Below the pieces are notes generated by a model, which was given only the letters and a program-made list of their open reading frames with translations, was not told the DNA's origin and did no database searches. 64,000 bases of DNA from Todiramphus chloris collaris. Lineage: Eukaryota; Chordata; Aves; Coraciiformes; Alcedinidae. The stretch is from contig JANVCC010000185.1 of assembly GCA_025345505.1 (NCBI GenBank), positions 2,252,767 through 2,316,766 on the forward strand, in the 5' to 3' direction. The translations under genes and the position numbers were made by a program. Of the stretch, positions 48,301 through 60,902 are shown piece by piece (the first letter of the stretch is position 1; every line of letters starts with the position of its first letter).

Positions 48301-51300
48301 TAAGCACAAGGCCCTTGCCTCCCTTGTTTTGCTTCCGCAGTTTTGCCCCCGTCAGCCTCGAGTCTGGAATATAATCACTCTAATCAGAAGAGCTGACTGA
48401 AGTTCCAATGAGACACACAGAACTAAGGCAGAATAACCACCAAACCAAGTCCTTCTGAGGAGTGGCTTAATCACAACCACTGCTACTTAAGTTAAAACTG
48501 GACCGGCACAATTAAGTCTGCTGTGATCTGGGCTGCTTCTTCTTACACATTTAGAGAACTCCACAGTCTGATGCCATCATCTTGCTGCAGATGGAGGAAG
48601 GTGGGGCTCCGATTTTAATTTCTCCTGCTTCTCAATTTGGCATTTCCAATGACTCTAGCTCTGGAAATAACGATATATTATATTAAAATATTAAAAATAT
48701 TCAAATATCATCATGCTTTTACAGCATACGTGCAAGCCCATCAGAACCATATGCCTTTGAGATGCAGGCACCATGTACTTCTACAAGCCCTGGGGTGACG
48801 ATAAGGAAGAGCAGAGAAAAAGGGAGGGGTGCAAAAACTGAGGAGAATCTTAAAGACAGCAAAAATCTTGAGCTCCTGTTTTATTAAACAAAGTAAGGAT
48901 GCAAGTCTCGTATCTGGAACCGACTGCCACACCATTAATGTTCATTTGCAGTGAACCCACGTGATCAAGTTTTAAAGGTAAAAAGTCAGCACCATGGAAA
49001 CAATAGATATAAAATTTAAAAATATGTCAATAAATCAAGCTGGATGCACCAAGAGCAGCTTTCTTTGGAAGAGTCCTGGCAGCTCACAGTATTTTCTAAG
49101 CAGAGGCAGCAAGGCAAACAGGGAGGGAGGCTGGGCAAACAGCATCAGGGTCTGAGCCACGGGCACTGGGCGAGCACTGGTCTGACAGGAGTGCCCAAGA
49201 ACCAGGCAAGTCCTGGTTTGTGCTCTTATCCAAACACCATGCAGAATAAATGCTCTAAAGACAGATCACAGCAACTAGGGAACAGATGGGGTTATTTTTT
49301 ATAGTTCTTCCAAATCTTTTTGTTTCAGTTCAAGCAAATCTCAACTACAGAGGACTCGAGAGGACGTCAGAAATTTTTTCACTGCTTATTATAATGAAAC
49401 TGTCAGAAATAAACACTTGCTACGGCCATAAATGTGTAATGTACAGCCTCAGATCAGGTGTCCTTTTTTTCCCCAGTACATCAGGATAAGCTTATAGGTA
49501 TAAAATGAGGAGTAAATCTTTTCTACCAGACCTGTCCTTCTTCTGGGCTTCAGAATCTTAGTTTAATTTTTGCATTCAACTTATTAAATTCTGGAATCAG
49601 TTTTTTCTGCTCTTGCACAGCATCTCTGCTGCTCTTCCACAGCACATGGAAATACCCTTTTACTGAGGCTGCACTGAATGGATAATTAATATTGATATTT
49701 GTGAACTAAGTGGAGCCTTGGCAACACTAAGCGTCCTATTACAGCCATAAATGTACAAAACCCCCCGAGCGTGCCCATTTCTACAACTCCCCACGTTAGC
49801 CTTAGCTTTCAAAATAAAAGAGCAACCTTTTTTGGGGCAGCATTTGGCACCGTTTGTTACCAGGTAAAGACACCTAAGCGCACATCTCTGTTATTCTCTT
49901 TGTAGAGCACAACTGCATTAAGCTACAACGAGGAGTGCACAGACCAAAAGCAAGCCACTGAGGGGGAGGTTTCAGCATCAGATGTGTCTCTCAGAAGCCC
50001 AAGAGCAGAAGTGATCCGCTGAGTGGTCTCCTGGCATTGCCACAAGAAAGGAGTTACATGTATAGCACTGACCTTTATGGATCAAATATTTTTCATCTGT
50101 TCAGCGTATACAGCCATGTGCCTGTAAGTACATACACCTCTTCAAACACTTCATATATAATTTATTACTGCCAGCTCTTTTGATTTGAACTTGCAAGTTA
50201 TAAGGTGTTTTCCTGTCACCCAGTGTCCTCCCATCAGCCATGAAGAAGGGCTCTATTCGTGAGGTGACCAAACAGACAGCCCCTATGGTGTCCCCTCCCT
50301 CAAGTCAAGCATTTCTAGCACATGCAAAGCTTCCATAAGATCCAGTTTGAACTCGAGGATATGGTGGGCAGGAGACTTTCAGCCAGAGTGTCATTGGAAG
50401 TTGAAAACATCCCCAAACTCATGAAGATCCTCACAGAGTTAAGCCTGAGAAGTTATGTACTCACAAGTTTACCACCAACAGACCCAAATCCTGTCTACAT
50501 GACAAAAGCCAGCTTGCTCCAGTCAGGAAGACTTGTCTAATACCCAAGCCCAGGGAAAGGGCAAAGGAGAGAAGTAGCCTGAAGTCGCCTGCAGAGCACA
50601 AGAGGTGTGGACCAAAAATGAAAACCAAACCAATTTATCATCTGTGGACCTTGAAACGCACACAGATTAGCACACAATCACTCCTCCTGTTCAGAGGAGG
50701 CTGAACTTTGTTCAAGTTTGACTTTGTTCAAGTGGGTGAAAAGTCTCTCAGCTTCTCAGTTTTATTTCATAAATCTCAGGACCCTTCTCAATCATCCTGT
50801 GAGCCCCTAAAGAAACACGAAAGTAAGGAACTCTTCCACCTGACAGTGGAGCAAGTAACATCCACCCACGAACCACCAGCTTGCTCTGACTGATGTTTAC
50901 CTTGAAATATTATAAAGGTAAGGAAATCCCCTCTGAGACACAAGAATTCAGCTAAAACACCAAAGAATGAAAAAATAGCTGCAAAAACATTGTGTGTCCA
51001 GTGATAGGCAGTAACTCAGCTCCTGCTAGTAACACACGCTGTGGTCAGACTTGTGCTCTGGCATCCAGAGTTAGGGAATAAACCCAGAGATAGAGCACTT
51101 GGGCACAAAAGAGGGTATGTCTAAGCCAGGCCATAAAGCAGTCCCGGAATGTGAGAAACAGCTCATGTTGGGGAGTGCTGCTTAGCAACACTGCCCTTCG
51201 ATGGCAAGAGATTAATCAAATTTGCAGCGTCATTGGAAACACTCAGCTCAGTCCATTTGAAAAATCAGATGAAGATGCACTCAAGTCCCACAGGTCACCA

Positions 51301-54300
51301 AGGGGACAGCATGGGTCTGGCCAGGTCATGAAAACTGGAATTATGTCAAAAGAGAGGCACTGGGGGTTAATTATGATACGGCCAATCTAATACATGCAAG
51401 TATCAGCAAATCACAGAAGCCGCAATCGCCTCAACACAGAACATCTCATCCTTTTTCCACTTCTGGCCATTAAAGGATTGCTGCTTATGCTCTATTTTTG
51501 TAAAGATTTTACCTGTCTCGTTGGAAATGTCTCAGTCACACTATCTTCTTCCCCTGCCCTGGAGAAAGAATCACAGAGTGGCAGCTCTCAGTGCCACGTC
51601 TCTCCAGGACATTTTTTCCTGACATTCAGCTAAATGTCTGTCTGCAGAATTTCACCCTTTCCCTTTTCTGCTCTTTTCCACCAGGGAAAACCTCTCCCAG
51701 CCTCTGCAATAGTCACCTGCAGCCAGCACACACCCTTAGTTCTCGACCAAGAGAGCTACCAAAAATCTCCGGGCAGGGTTCACCAGGACAAGCCAAAGCC
51801 CTGCAGTAAAGGAATAGGAAACCTGGGAAGTTTGTACTCTGACTAGCGCTGACGACTTGCACGTAGCACACAGATGGAACGGGCAGGACGTTGACAAAGT
51901 CTGAATCGAGGAATGCAACCAGCAGGGAGAATCCAGAAAAGAACTGCAATTCACCAGCCATTGTCATTCAGAGATCGCCCAGCTCCTCAATTTGGATTCT
52001 TCTGTTCTCCTGTTAAAAAAAACCCCACACTGCTCTGGATTATTTGTTCACAGTTCTGTAATTATCATACTGTCAGCGTTTCATATCCAAACAAGACAGA
52101 TAAATATTCCTTCGGAAGGCAGGAGAAGGGTAATTGAGCAATCAGGATGAGCGATGCAGGAACAGAGATACAGGTAGAACGCAAGTAAACTTGAAGAACA
52201 GAAACAGTTATTTACCCAAAGAGAGCGATGACACGGAAAAGCCTGATGAAGGCAAGCGGGGATGCTGCCTGGGAAGGACATTCAATGGGGTGAAACTGTT
52301 TTCTTATTTAATTGGCATAATGGAGTCAACATCCCAGAGGACAAACTGCTCACAGACAAAACTACTTGGCCTTTAGTGAGAATGATCCTGACAGAGGCAG
52401 AGAGCCTTCTGGGCACTGCCAGCTTCACAAGGGGGAACAGCAGTTACAACAGGTAACACTCTGCAGAAAGCCTCCTTTCAGCCCCCAGAACCAGGCTTGC
52501 TGTGGCCTTCCCAGGACTCTGCTGCTCTGTGGAATGCAGGAAAAGGGACTCCAAGCTTTGCTTTCCTCTGTTTTCCCTCTCCTGAGAGAACTGTGCTCAA
52601 ATTAGGTTCTTAAGCATCTTTAGTCCCCTAGAACAAAGCTGTCACTGCTGAAGAGAAATCAAAACCAAGTGCTGGCAACTGCCATGGCAGGCTGAAAAGG
52701 CAGCAGACGAAAAAACCATGCCCTGACCACCTCAGGACTAAGCAAAATACCTTCTGATAGTTGCTGAAAATCCCAGCAGCCTCTAGATGAAAAAAAAGAA
52801 GAGGATTCACGCTGCACATGAAGCCTGCTCTCTACCATAATTACGGCAGTCACTCCAGGAGCAAAAGAAAATGCATCACTTGATCCATACACTGGGACGC
52901 CTTACTGCAAGAGGTAAAATTGAACAGCAAAAAGACAGGCATTTCTCCAGGTAAGGTTTTAAGAAAAACTAATCCCGCCATGGTAATGATCATCAAGGAA
53001 AAGGAGGGAACATCCCAAAGTCAATGGCCTCTAAGAGAGAGCCATTCTTACTGTCATTTATGAAAAGAAAAACGCAAGGCATTTAACTTCATGATTATGT
53101 CAAGCTGGGTTTATGAGGACAAGACTGAGTTTCATACAGCCAAGAAGTAGCATGGAACACCAAGACCTTTTAACGATATGCCAGGGATTGGTCACATTCC
53201 ATTTCCCTTTACTAGGTAACACAGGGAAGCCCAGAATCCTTTTGGTACAAACTGGCCTCCTCAAAAAGACCACTACCAGAGCACGCTCGCTCCTCCAGGG
53301 TAGGATTAAACAGTGATGTGATGTTCCCCACAAAACCTCAAAGCTTAGGTGTTTATTGTGATTTGTTTTACTGCAGAAAATTGCCTGGATGCTACACCAA
53401 CTGAATCTTGCCTGTGGAAAGCCAGCCAACTGTCACATGTGTTCCACGCTCTAGTCAAGTAGTTTGAGCCAGTATTTTAATGGCCTCTTTCTGACGTACG
53501 CTCCTGTTCGTGCGGCTCAGACCATGGACCTCAGAGGAGGAGCCTGCAGGCAGCATGCAGCTGGAAACACCTTCCACGTGAGCCCACACGTGCTGTGCTA
53601 ATGCCTTGTTTGCACTCAAACTGCCCATTCTTACCAGTGGAACGGCAGATACTCCTGCAATTACTCCAGGTGCAGCTTCTCCAAGTGTAGCTTTGAGACA
53701 CAGCCTCCAGCTCGTTGCTGGGGGAAACACCCCATTTTCAACAAATACCCAGCAGACAATAAAAGGCTGTTAAGGATTAAAAACAATTTCTAGACTCCTA
53801 AGAAATCCAGCAACAATTTTTCTATGCCTTTTTTTTTTTTTTCTTATTTAAAGAACCATCTTCATTGGATTAAGACTCCTGAGAGTTCAAGTGACTTCAA
53901 ACAAAGCCTCCACATCCAGGAGATGCACGGCTAAACCGGTACTCAACACTTGGAAAACAAATTCTGTGAGTCCAGAGACTTCAATTGCTTCGGATACAGT
54001 TGTGCTTGACTTTCAGTAAATGCAGCAAGTTTCACATTTACAGTCTCCCACGCGCTGTACACACAGGAGATTTATCTTACAATGGAGAGCAACAGATTCC
54101 AATCAGGGAAATATTTCTGAAACCTCAGATACGGAGACAATGAGTTCCTCTTAGATTAAAAGGGATAATCCTCAGCTGACAGCAAATTATTCACACTCCT
54201 ATAAATCTAAACTTTCACAATACTTTCTGTAGCATAATAATGACTTAAACACTCGATATCAGCTGTGAATCATTACACTCATCCTGCTTTTAAGATGTAG

Positions 54301-54719
54301 TTGTGATTTAACTGAAGATAAAGAATTTATAGAACATGGTAGCAATGCATATTTGGGTGCTCGGTGATCCCATTCAGGCGTGAGAAACAACCTAGCTCTG
54401 CAAAGATCGATCATTTCTATCACTCAGACTTTTTATAGAAGACATCCAAGTGAAGACACCTGCAGGTTCTCAAGACTTCAAGCCTGTGCACAAGGTACTG
54501 GCTCTTAGCTACACAGAGGGTCCTGCTTGCTGTGCTAAGTAACGGGGTGCAAGGCATATGGCCATAGGCATCCTGATCCACGGTCCTTTGGTGCTCCTGC
54601 CATGGCCTAAGAAACCCAGGAGCTTTCAGGAGCTGCATTTTGGAACCCTTACTGTGGAGTAAGAACTTCAGCTCCCGTGGGTAAGAGACCATTGGGCTCA
54701 GGACGTTTATACCAGGTAC
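45392..54719 (-). other. Upstream flank or upstream intron of DAB2IP, left part
   Basis: No exon with recognisable protein similarity was found on either strand. The first 170 bases belong to the CpG island. Beyond that the DNA is mixed, with AT-rich stretches at about 48060-48090 and 48660-48715, an imperfect ATGATATCAGCC-type repetition at about 46690-46770, and poly-T at 53827-53843. The longer DAB2IP isoforms known in mammals start further 5', so this may be intron for them. Many short open frames occur with no domains. Confidence 0.5.
53827..53843. repeat. Poly-T tract
   Basis: Uninterrupted T run of about 15-17 bases. On the gene's strand it is a poly-A run. No retroposon body is recognised next to it. 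Confidence 0.9.
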
Positions 54720-55227
54720 ATGACCTGAGTACCGTGCCCAGTTCTCCCTGGTTCAAGGAGGACAAGGAACTACTGGAGAGGGTCCAGCACAGGGCCATTA
54801 AGATGATTAAGTGCTTGAAGCACCTACCACATGAGGAAAGGCTGAGAGAGCTGGATCTGTTTAGCTTTGAGACTGAGGGAGAGATCTTACCCATGCTTAA
54901 TAAATGTCTAAAGGATGGGTGTCAGGAAGGTGGGGCCAGGCTCTTCTCACTGGTGTCCAGTGACAGGACGAGGGGCAATGGCCATAAACTGGAAAAAACA
55001 GAAGGTTCAACCTCAACAGGAGGAAATACTTCTTCGCTGTGAGGGTCACAGAGCCTGGAACAGGCTGCCCAGAGACATGGTGGAATCTCCACCTCTGAAG
55101 ACTTTCAAAAGCCACTTGGACTTGTTCCTGTGTGATCTACTCTGGGTGATCCTGCTCTGGCAGAGAGGCTGGCCTAGATGATCGTTAGACACCCATTCCA
55201 ATGCCTACCATTCTGTGATTTTGTATG
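54720..55227 (+). mobile_element. CR1 LINE 3' part with ORF2 C-terminus and 3' UTR, sense
   Basis: This is the longest CR1 copy in the window, about 510 bp. It begins in the ORF2 C-terminal region (GAGAGGGTCCAGCACAGGGC, CATTAAGATGATTAAGTGCT), continues through GCTCTTCTCACTGGTGTCCA, CAGTGACAGGACGAGGGGCA and ACAGGCTGCCCAGAGACATG, and ends at CCTAGATGATCGTTAGACAC, then CCATTCTGTGATTTTG. It is 5'-truncated and decayed. Confidence 0.92.
54722..55181 (+). pseudogene. Decayed C-terminal fragment of CR1 ORF2 (reverse transcriptase polyprotein tail)
   Basis: The frame with ELLERVQHRAIKMIKCLKHL, then EERLRELDLFSFE, and later SSDRTRGNGHKLEKT matches the tail of CR1 ORF2. After that the homologous residues (AWNRLPRDMVESPPLKTFKS, then HLDLFL) continue in another frame, so the fragment has at least one frameshift. 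The reverse transcriptase and endonuclease domains are absent. It is a dead remnant, not a host gene. Confidence 0.85.
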
Positions 55228-56119
55228 AGCGGGTGCAATAAACTAATTGCCCCTCAATTTCAGGGAAAAAAGGTATCTTTTCATATAAAGCAGATTAATT
55301 AATTCTTTGACAGTATCAGAAGTGAGAATATGCCTTTTAAAAGCCAGTCCATCGGAAGATCCCTGCTTCAACAAGGTTACTCTCTGAGAAGAGGAAGCAC
55401 GAGGGAGAGCAGGTAGAGGTAGGAAATTCTGTCACAATGGCTTCTTTTGGCAGGTCACAGAAGTAGTGAGTTTGAAGGTAGAGTGGCTAAGTGATTCGCT
55501 ACACCTACTACACAGCAGATAAGCTGCAAAGCCAGGATTACTGCTCAAGAATGCTTCATTCCTATGCCAGCAGTCGAACCAGTCAAATACATCACCTCAT
55601 GTTAAAACTGATATCAGAGCTCTCCAAGATGAGCAATAAACACACAGGGGAGGATGAGAAAGCCATCTCCATAAATCTGTTTACATTAATGTTCTCTTTT
55701 AAAGTCCACTTTTGCTATATGATGCAGAGTAAAGTGTTTGACGAGCGCGTTTTATACTTGCTCGCCCTGCTTTGATTTACAGCCTAGGAGCAGCGCGCGG
55801 ATGTCACGGTGTATCTACTCATCAGGCATCTTCCTACCCACTTCCATCTGAAATCTTCAGAGCTGAGCAAATACTGGGAGAGATAATCCCATTTTCCACA
55901 ATATTGATGACCAACTCTTGAGTCTACAGAAAGATACCAGCTCGCTGCACTTCCATTGACAAATCTCGCGTGCTTCTAGCAGCGCGTTTTCTGCAGAGCC
56001 AGCCGCTAGCCCAATAACATTTTAAAAAGCAGTTGGTAGATGGTATGTTTAGAATAAAAAACCCCCTGACATTATCATCCTTTGAGCGTAGGGATTCATT
56101 GTGCAATTTTGCAGTAAAA

Positions 56120-56450
56120 GTTACTCATTCAAATATGAAACTCATGTTTCAGGCAGATGCTCTTGGCTCCGAAGGCTTTCACCGCGTTTCTGAAGCTTAA
56201 ATTGGAACATTTGTATTCAGCGATAATTACAGCTGCAATCAAACAAAAACGTTAACTTTTGTAAAGGTGCAGTGAATACCTACTATAATTCAGATAATAC
56301 GTCAGTCTTGCGTTTTTCTGTATGTATGCCTTTTTAGACAACTTAATTTCCAGAAATTGTGAAGGTACTTAAGATGAAGCTCATTTGTCCCAACTTCGAA
56401 ATTCATGAAAATGAGTATTTCAGTTCAATTCATCTTCTGCTCACAGCTTG
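56120..56450. promoter_or_regulatory. Candidate conserved noncoding block
   Basis: Non-repetitive AT-rich sequence with GCGATAATTACAGCTGC, AAAACGTTAACTTTTG and CAGATAATACGTCAGTC words and scattered CpG. Low-confidence enhancer candidate upstream of the recognised exon. Confidence 0.3.
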
Positions 56451-56452
56451 GA

Positions 56453-56475
56453 ATAAAATAAAATAAAAATAAAAA
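56453..56475. repeat. (AAAAT)n-type low-complexity tract
   Basis: AATAAAATAAAATAAAAATA repeats with a 5-6 bp period. It is A/T-only simple sequence. Confidence 0.85.
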
Positions 56476-56669
56476 GAGAAGTGACAATGAAGGGATAAAT
56501 ATAACACATCCGACACTTAGAGGAGTATCCTAGCCTTGCTTTCAGGAGATTTTTCCAGCCTTCATGACACACAGATAAGACAATTTTTTGATAAAGGAAG
56601 CTTAGGACTGTAAGAGGCAATAATCCTTAGGACTCCTGAAGTAGGAGGAATCTGCTTCAAGTTACACAT

Positions 56670-56695
56670 TAAAAAAAAAAAAAGAAAAAAGAAAA
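56670..56695. repeat. Poly-A / A-rich tract
   Basis: A run of A interrupted by single G (AAAAAAAAAAAAAGAAAAAAG type). Low-complexity sequence without an attached element. Confidence 0.85.
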
Positions 56696-57839
56696 ATCAA
56701 GAACTTCAGGTGGTTTTATAAGTTTGTAAGAGTTCTCAATCTAATTAAAGGGAAACCAGAGGTTAGAAATACACGCCCTCCCACCTAGTGAGTAGAAGGG
56801 AGGTCTCTACCTGGCCCCTGTACGCAAAATAAAAATGGAACAGACAAGTTTTTCCTTTTTCAGATGAAGCCACAAAAATTCAATCACCAATTTAAACTGA
56901 AATGAAGAGCACTGCTCTTCACTTCTTCACTGCTAGTCTTCCTCCACCTTTACTCCTCTCTCCTCTTCCTCCTATGCTTGTACCTCCTGTCTGGTCTTGG
57001 GGTTAAGGTGGTGAAGAACACGATCACGCGAGGTAGCAATGGCTGCATGGCTGACAGTTATGATTCCCAGGACACCCAAATTTAAAGTTTACCATAGACA
57101 TAAACCACAAAGAATATCCTTCAAGAACTGGAGGCAAAAGCTAAGTTTGTTGCTGTTACCCCAAAATAAGACAGACATTGGAAGTGGCAGATCCTGTTCT
57201 TAGGGTCTTAGCAGTGATTATTTCTTGCCTAATTATCAGCAGTGAATTTACTATCTTTAAAGCAGAACTCTGTCACCCAGCAGGAAATTTCCATTCTATC
57301 AGGCAGATTTAAGTCTCATTTGTTTATTCCTTAACTGCTTTTGACTCACTTGCTAATTATCAAGGGAGGCATCATTCCGAGCGTGTCTGGAGCCAGGCGG
57401 CAGGCACGGCCCGCGCGCTGTCCCTCAGCTAGAGCCAGCTGCCACGCCAGCTCTGCAACCTTCCCAGTCCCATGAGGTCTGCTCCCCGATCTCCTGGTAT
57501 CAGCAAAACTTGGAAACCTTAAAATAAAATCTAGATTTGAGAGGGAGGTGCAACACCAAGTGAGGTGCACGGACGCCTTTTTGACCCCGTTCTTCTGAAA
57601 GGCGATTGCAGAGCTCAGAAGTGAATGGGTGTAGGGATGCGGGGGAGTGTTGGACACATCAAGCTCCCATCTTGTTCCCTAACACATTCCTACTCCCCAG
57701 GTACATCTGAAGACGTGGCTACCTCTGCTCTCAGTATTAATCAGCTGCTAAGTGAGATTAGTATAGAAATGCAACTAATCCTCAATCCCAGCCACTGCTA
57801 CAAGAGAGATGAGCACAGAGCTGGGCTCCACCTCTGCTC

Positions 57840-58200
57840 ACGCTACCCGCGTGCCTCGGGACAGCGGCCGCAGAGCTCACCAGGCAGCTCGGGGTCACGG
57901 CACGGGGACAGGGTGACGGGGCAGCCCCCAGGGTGACGGGGCAGCCCCCAGGGCTCCCAGCTGCTCTCTGACCGGGACCCGAGTCAGAGCATCCCCGTCA
58001 CAGCCGGGGACGCGCGCCTGGGCAAACCTCCGAGCAGGAGCAGAGGCGGCGTGGGAACTCGGTCTCCTGCCGTAAGCAGGGTGGGCAAGTACACGGCCAG
58101 GACCTTGCAAGGGGCAGAACGAAGAGAGGAGACAAGGGCAGGCTGTGCCGATCACCGGGAACCCCGCTCCACGGAACGGCGTCCGCAACTACGCAACTGT
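57840..58200. promoter_or_regulatory. CpG-rich patch with NotI-type GCGGCCGC core, possible distal promoter
   Basis: CpG density is high (CGCTACCCGCGTGCCTCGGG, then GCGGCCGC near 57864 and GGGGACGCGCGCC near 58010). On the gene's strand a donor-like CTGCCTG/GTGAGC gives an exon end at 57881. It may be a promoter or first exon of a longer transcript, but no coding similarity to known DAB2IP first exons was recognised. It includes the 20-bp tandem duplication at 57911-57950. Confidence 0.35.
57911..57950. repeat. Perfect 20-bp tandem duplication in a CpG-rich patch
   Basis: GGGTGACGGGGCAGCCCCCA occurs twice in direct succession, followed by GGG, which starts a third copy. It lies inside the CpG-rich patch at 57.84-58.20 kb. 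Confidence 0.97.
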
Positions 58201-58431
58201 TTAGGAAGTAAAGACATGATTAGCTCTGGAGCTAATTTCCTCGGTGCTTTGAAGAACGGTGCAGGTACAATATGATCCACGGTAATTACGGAGAAAGATA
58301 AAGACAGTAGAGCTGCTGGCAGAGTGCCAGGCCCAGGAATATCTGAATACCTCAGGAAAAGCATTATAGCTTGTACCAGCACTCTCACCAATTATCCTTG
58401 ATGCCTGAGCCATGACTATCACTGCTCACTA

Positions 58432-58449
58432 GGAAAAAAAAAAAAAAAA
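58432..58449. repeat. Poly-A tract
   Basis: About 16-18 consecutive A. No upstream sequence resembling a processed transcript was recognised. Confidence 0.9.
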
Positions 58450-60440
58450 GAGGGTGGGGAGGACAAACAGTCTACTCCTTCTCAGAGTGCAGTGCTGAGG
58501 AAAAGCGGCAGTACCGAGGAGAATGGGAATCTTGTTTCCATAGCAACTAAAGTTTGAAGAAAGTATATAGAAATCAATGTTATCTTAACACATATGTTCA
58601 TGTACAGAGCCCCAGTAATAAAGTTGCTCAACAGCAAGTGTCATGAGACCATGTAACCATCAGGAGACCATCCGAATCCGATCTGCTGCTTCAAGGAGCT
58701 GTGCCTCCTTTGGAACAACAGTGTCACCACCTGGAGAAATGTTCTCACATTAGACAGCACCACTTTGGGATTCGGATGGGACGAAGAAACCTCCAGAACA
58801 ACTTCCAAGTGATCTACATCAGCAGCCCTACTTAACAGAAAGTGCCCTAAGCTCTTCCGTGCCTGTTAAAGGTCAAATTCAGAGCACAGACAAGATGCTA
58901 ACAACACTGACAAGATCACTTCCAACTGGGATGGGGCACCTTTGACGTGATTTCCTGTCACGGAACGCTACGGGTGAAACAGCTATCACAGTGAAAGTCT
59001 AGGAAATTATTGCTCAAAATATGGCACAGTTACAGCTATTAACTAGAAGTGTTTAGTTTAAGTGAGAAAAAAAATACATCTCAGAAATGAAGTTAAAATT
59101 TGGAAGAAATGTATTGATAACCATTCAGTGCTGACTGTGGCAATGACACATATTTCTATTAATTCCACTGCAATTTAATATCTAAGTTAATGTCCAATAT
59201 CCATGAGCTAAAGCAATACCAATCCCTCAGTGGAAATAGTTCAGGGATGCAGGTCCTGATTAAATGGACACTCATGTTCTACTGGAGCTCTTGAAGAGAC
59301 TCAAATAATACCTTATACTATTCAACTTGTTTTCTGAAAGCACAATATCATCTCTATTGAACGTGGGAGAACAGAATGTGGTTATTATCCCACCTTTTAT
59401 ATCCACAGTACAGTTCTTTAGCTGTGACCCAGAAACAAATTAAAGGGATGCTGTCAAGTTGTGTATTTTAATGGACATCTTTTCTCTGTGCTACCAGCAA
59501 GCTCAGATTTTTTTTCCAGCACCTTGAGGTTTAAACAAATTAAAGCTTTTGTTTGTTTCCTTTTTGCCTTTCGTTCCTTGCACAGGAATGAAACACGTCA
59601 GCTGCCTTTGTCTCCCCACAGCCTGTTCATTAGTGCAGGGTGTTTGCATTTGGAATTCCAGGGAAGAGTCTGAAATGCTACCACATTTTTCCTCGTCATA
59701 GTTTTTAGATGAGCAAGGGGTAGCCTTCTCTGCTCAAATCATCCTTGGGAAATGGAAGATTCTTCAGAGTAGATAGGTACCCAAGTTACGTTGCTGAACA
59801 ATCCAGTGACTTTGAAATTGTTTCTGTCTTTGTGGGAGAAATTCGATTGATTGCAAGAGATACAACAGGGCACCCGAGTACATATTAAATTCTGAAACTG
59901 CCATGAAAAGCACCAAACAAACGTGTTTTAGAGAGCAAAGGCCAGGTATCTGGGCAGTTTTAATCATTTTCACCATTTTCTAAGCGATGCTTTGGGTTGG
60001 TTTTGTCCCCAAAAGATGACCAGCAGCACTACCACACAGCCCCAACTCCTTTACACAGATTATTAAAGACAGGGAAAGTCCTCTGATCTCAGCACACCTT
60101 AGTTTCCCCCTTTATTTTAAGGCATTACTGGAGCCCCACAGCGACTGCAAGCCTGACTTCACTCAGACTGGCAGAACACTCCAACAGCCTCAGATGAAAG
60201 GTGCCACAGAAGTGCCAAGTGTTATCACTGTAATTATCATTCAATACACACTGATCAAAGAATGAAACGTGAATTAGCATTTCCTATTAGCCCTACTTAC
60301 AGCCTAAATTTGAAATATTCCTCCCATGGGCTCTCTCCACGAAAACACTCAGGAGCTGTTGGTATTTCTCACACGGCTGCAGCAACGCTGCTTCTACAGG
60401 GGCGGGGGAATGGAGGGATCCCAACAGAAAAGTCACAAGA

Positions 60441-60462
60441 AAAAAAATAATAATAATAAAAT
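60441..60462. repeat. (AAT)n microsatellite after an A run
   Basis: A run of A is followed by four AAT units (AAAATAATAATAATAAAATC). Confidence 0.85.
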
Positions 60463-60840
60463 CAGGATAGCATGGCAGGTTTCCCCCACAAAACCCTGCT
60501 CAGGCTTTGCAGGGAGAGCTTGGAGCTGCTTTCTCGCTCTGTCTCCAAGTCTCTTTCCCGGCTCCAGGATGGGATCTTCTGGCACAGCCCCACACGTTCT
60601 GTGCCACTGGCCCCAGCCAGCACTCCTCTGAAAGCCGTGCCCCAGAGCGGGTCCAGCTGCCCTCGAAGGATGACAAAGTGCAAAGTTGGGCACAGCTGAA
60701 CACAGCCAATGGAACTGTGCTAACTTACACCCCTGCCGAGCCAGGCAACGTACTCCAGGGTCTGTCTTCCCCTTCCTCACTAGGGAACTATGCAGAATTT
60801 GACTGCTTTCCCTACCTCCCCTGTTAATCCACTGCCCAGG

Positions 60841-60902
60841 CCTAATGCAGGAAGCAAAAAAGGGAGTTCCTCCTAATGCAGGAAGCAAAAAAGGGAGTTT
60901 CT
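60841..60902. repeat. 31-bp tandem duplication
   Basis: Two copies of a 31-bp unit beginning CCTAATGCAGGAAGCAAAAA lie in tandem with a single C/T difference near the end of the unit. Confidence 0.95.

Larger units (their letters stand above)
55228..57839 (-). other. Upstream flank or intron between the CR1 copy and the CpG-rich patch
   Basis: No gene seen. The stretch is AT-rich in its middle, includes a candidate conserved block (about 56120-56450), an (AAAAT)n-like tract at 56453-56475 and an A-rich tract at about 56670-56695. No splice-flanked coding segment was recognised. Confidence 0.5.

Noticed and set aside
57346-57657. Minus-strand segment with RRSGSRPHG, considered as a distal DAB2IP first exon
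   Set aside because: The resemblance to the known PGSRRSLPG stretch is superficial and no splice donor fits.
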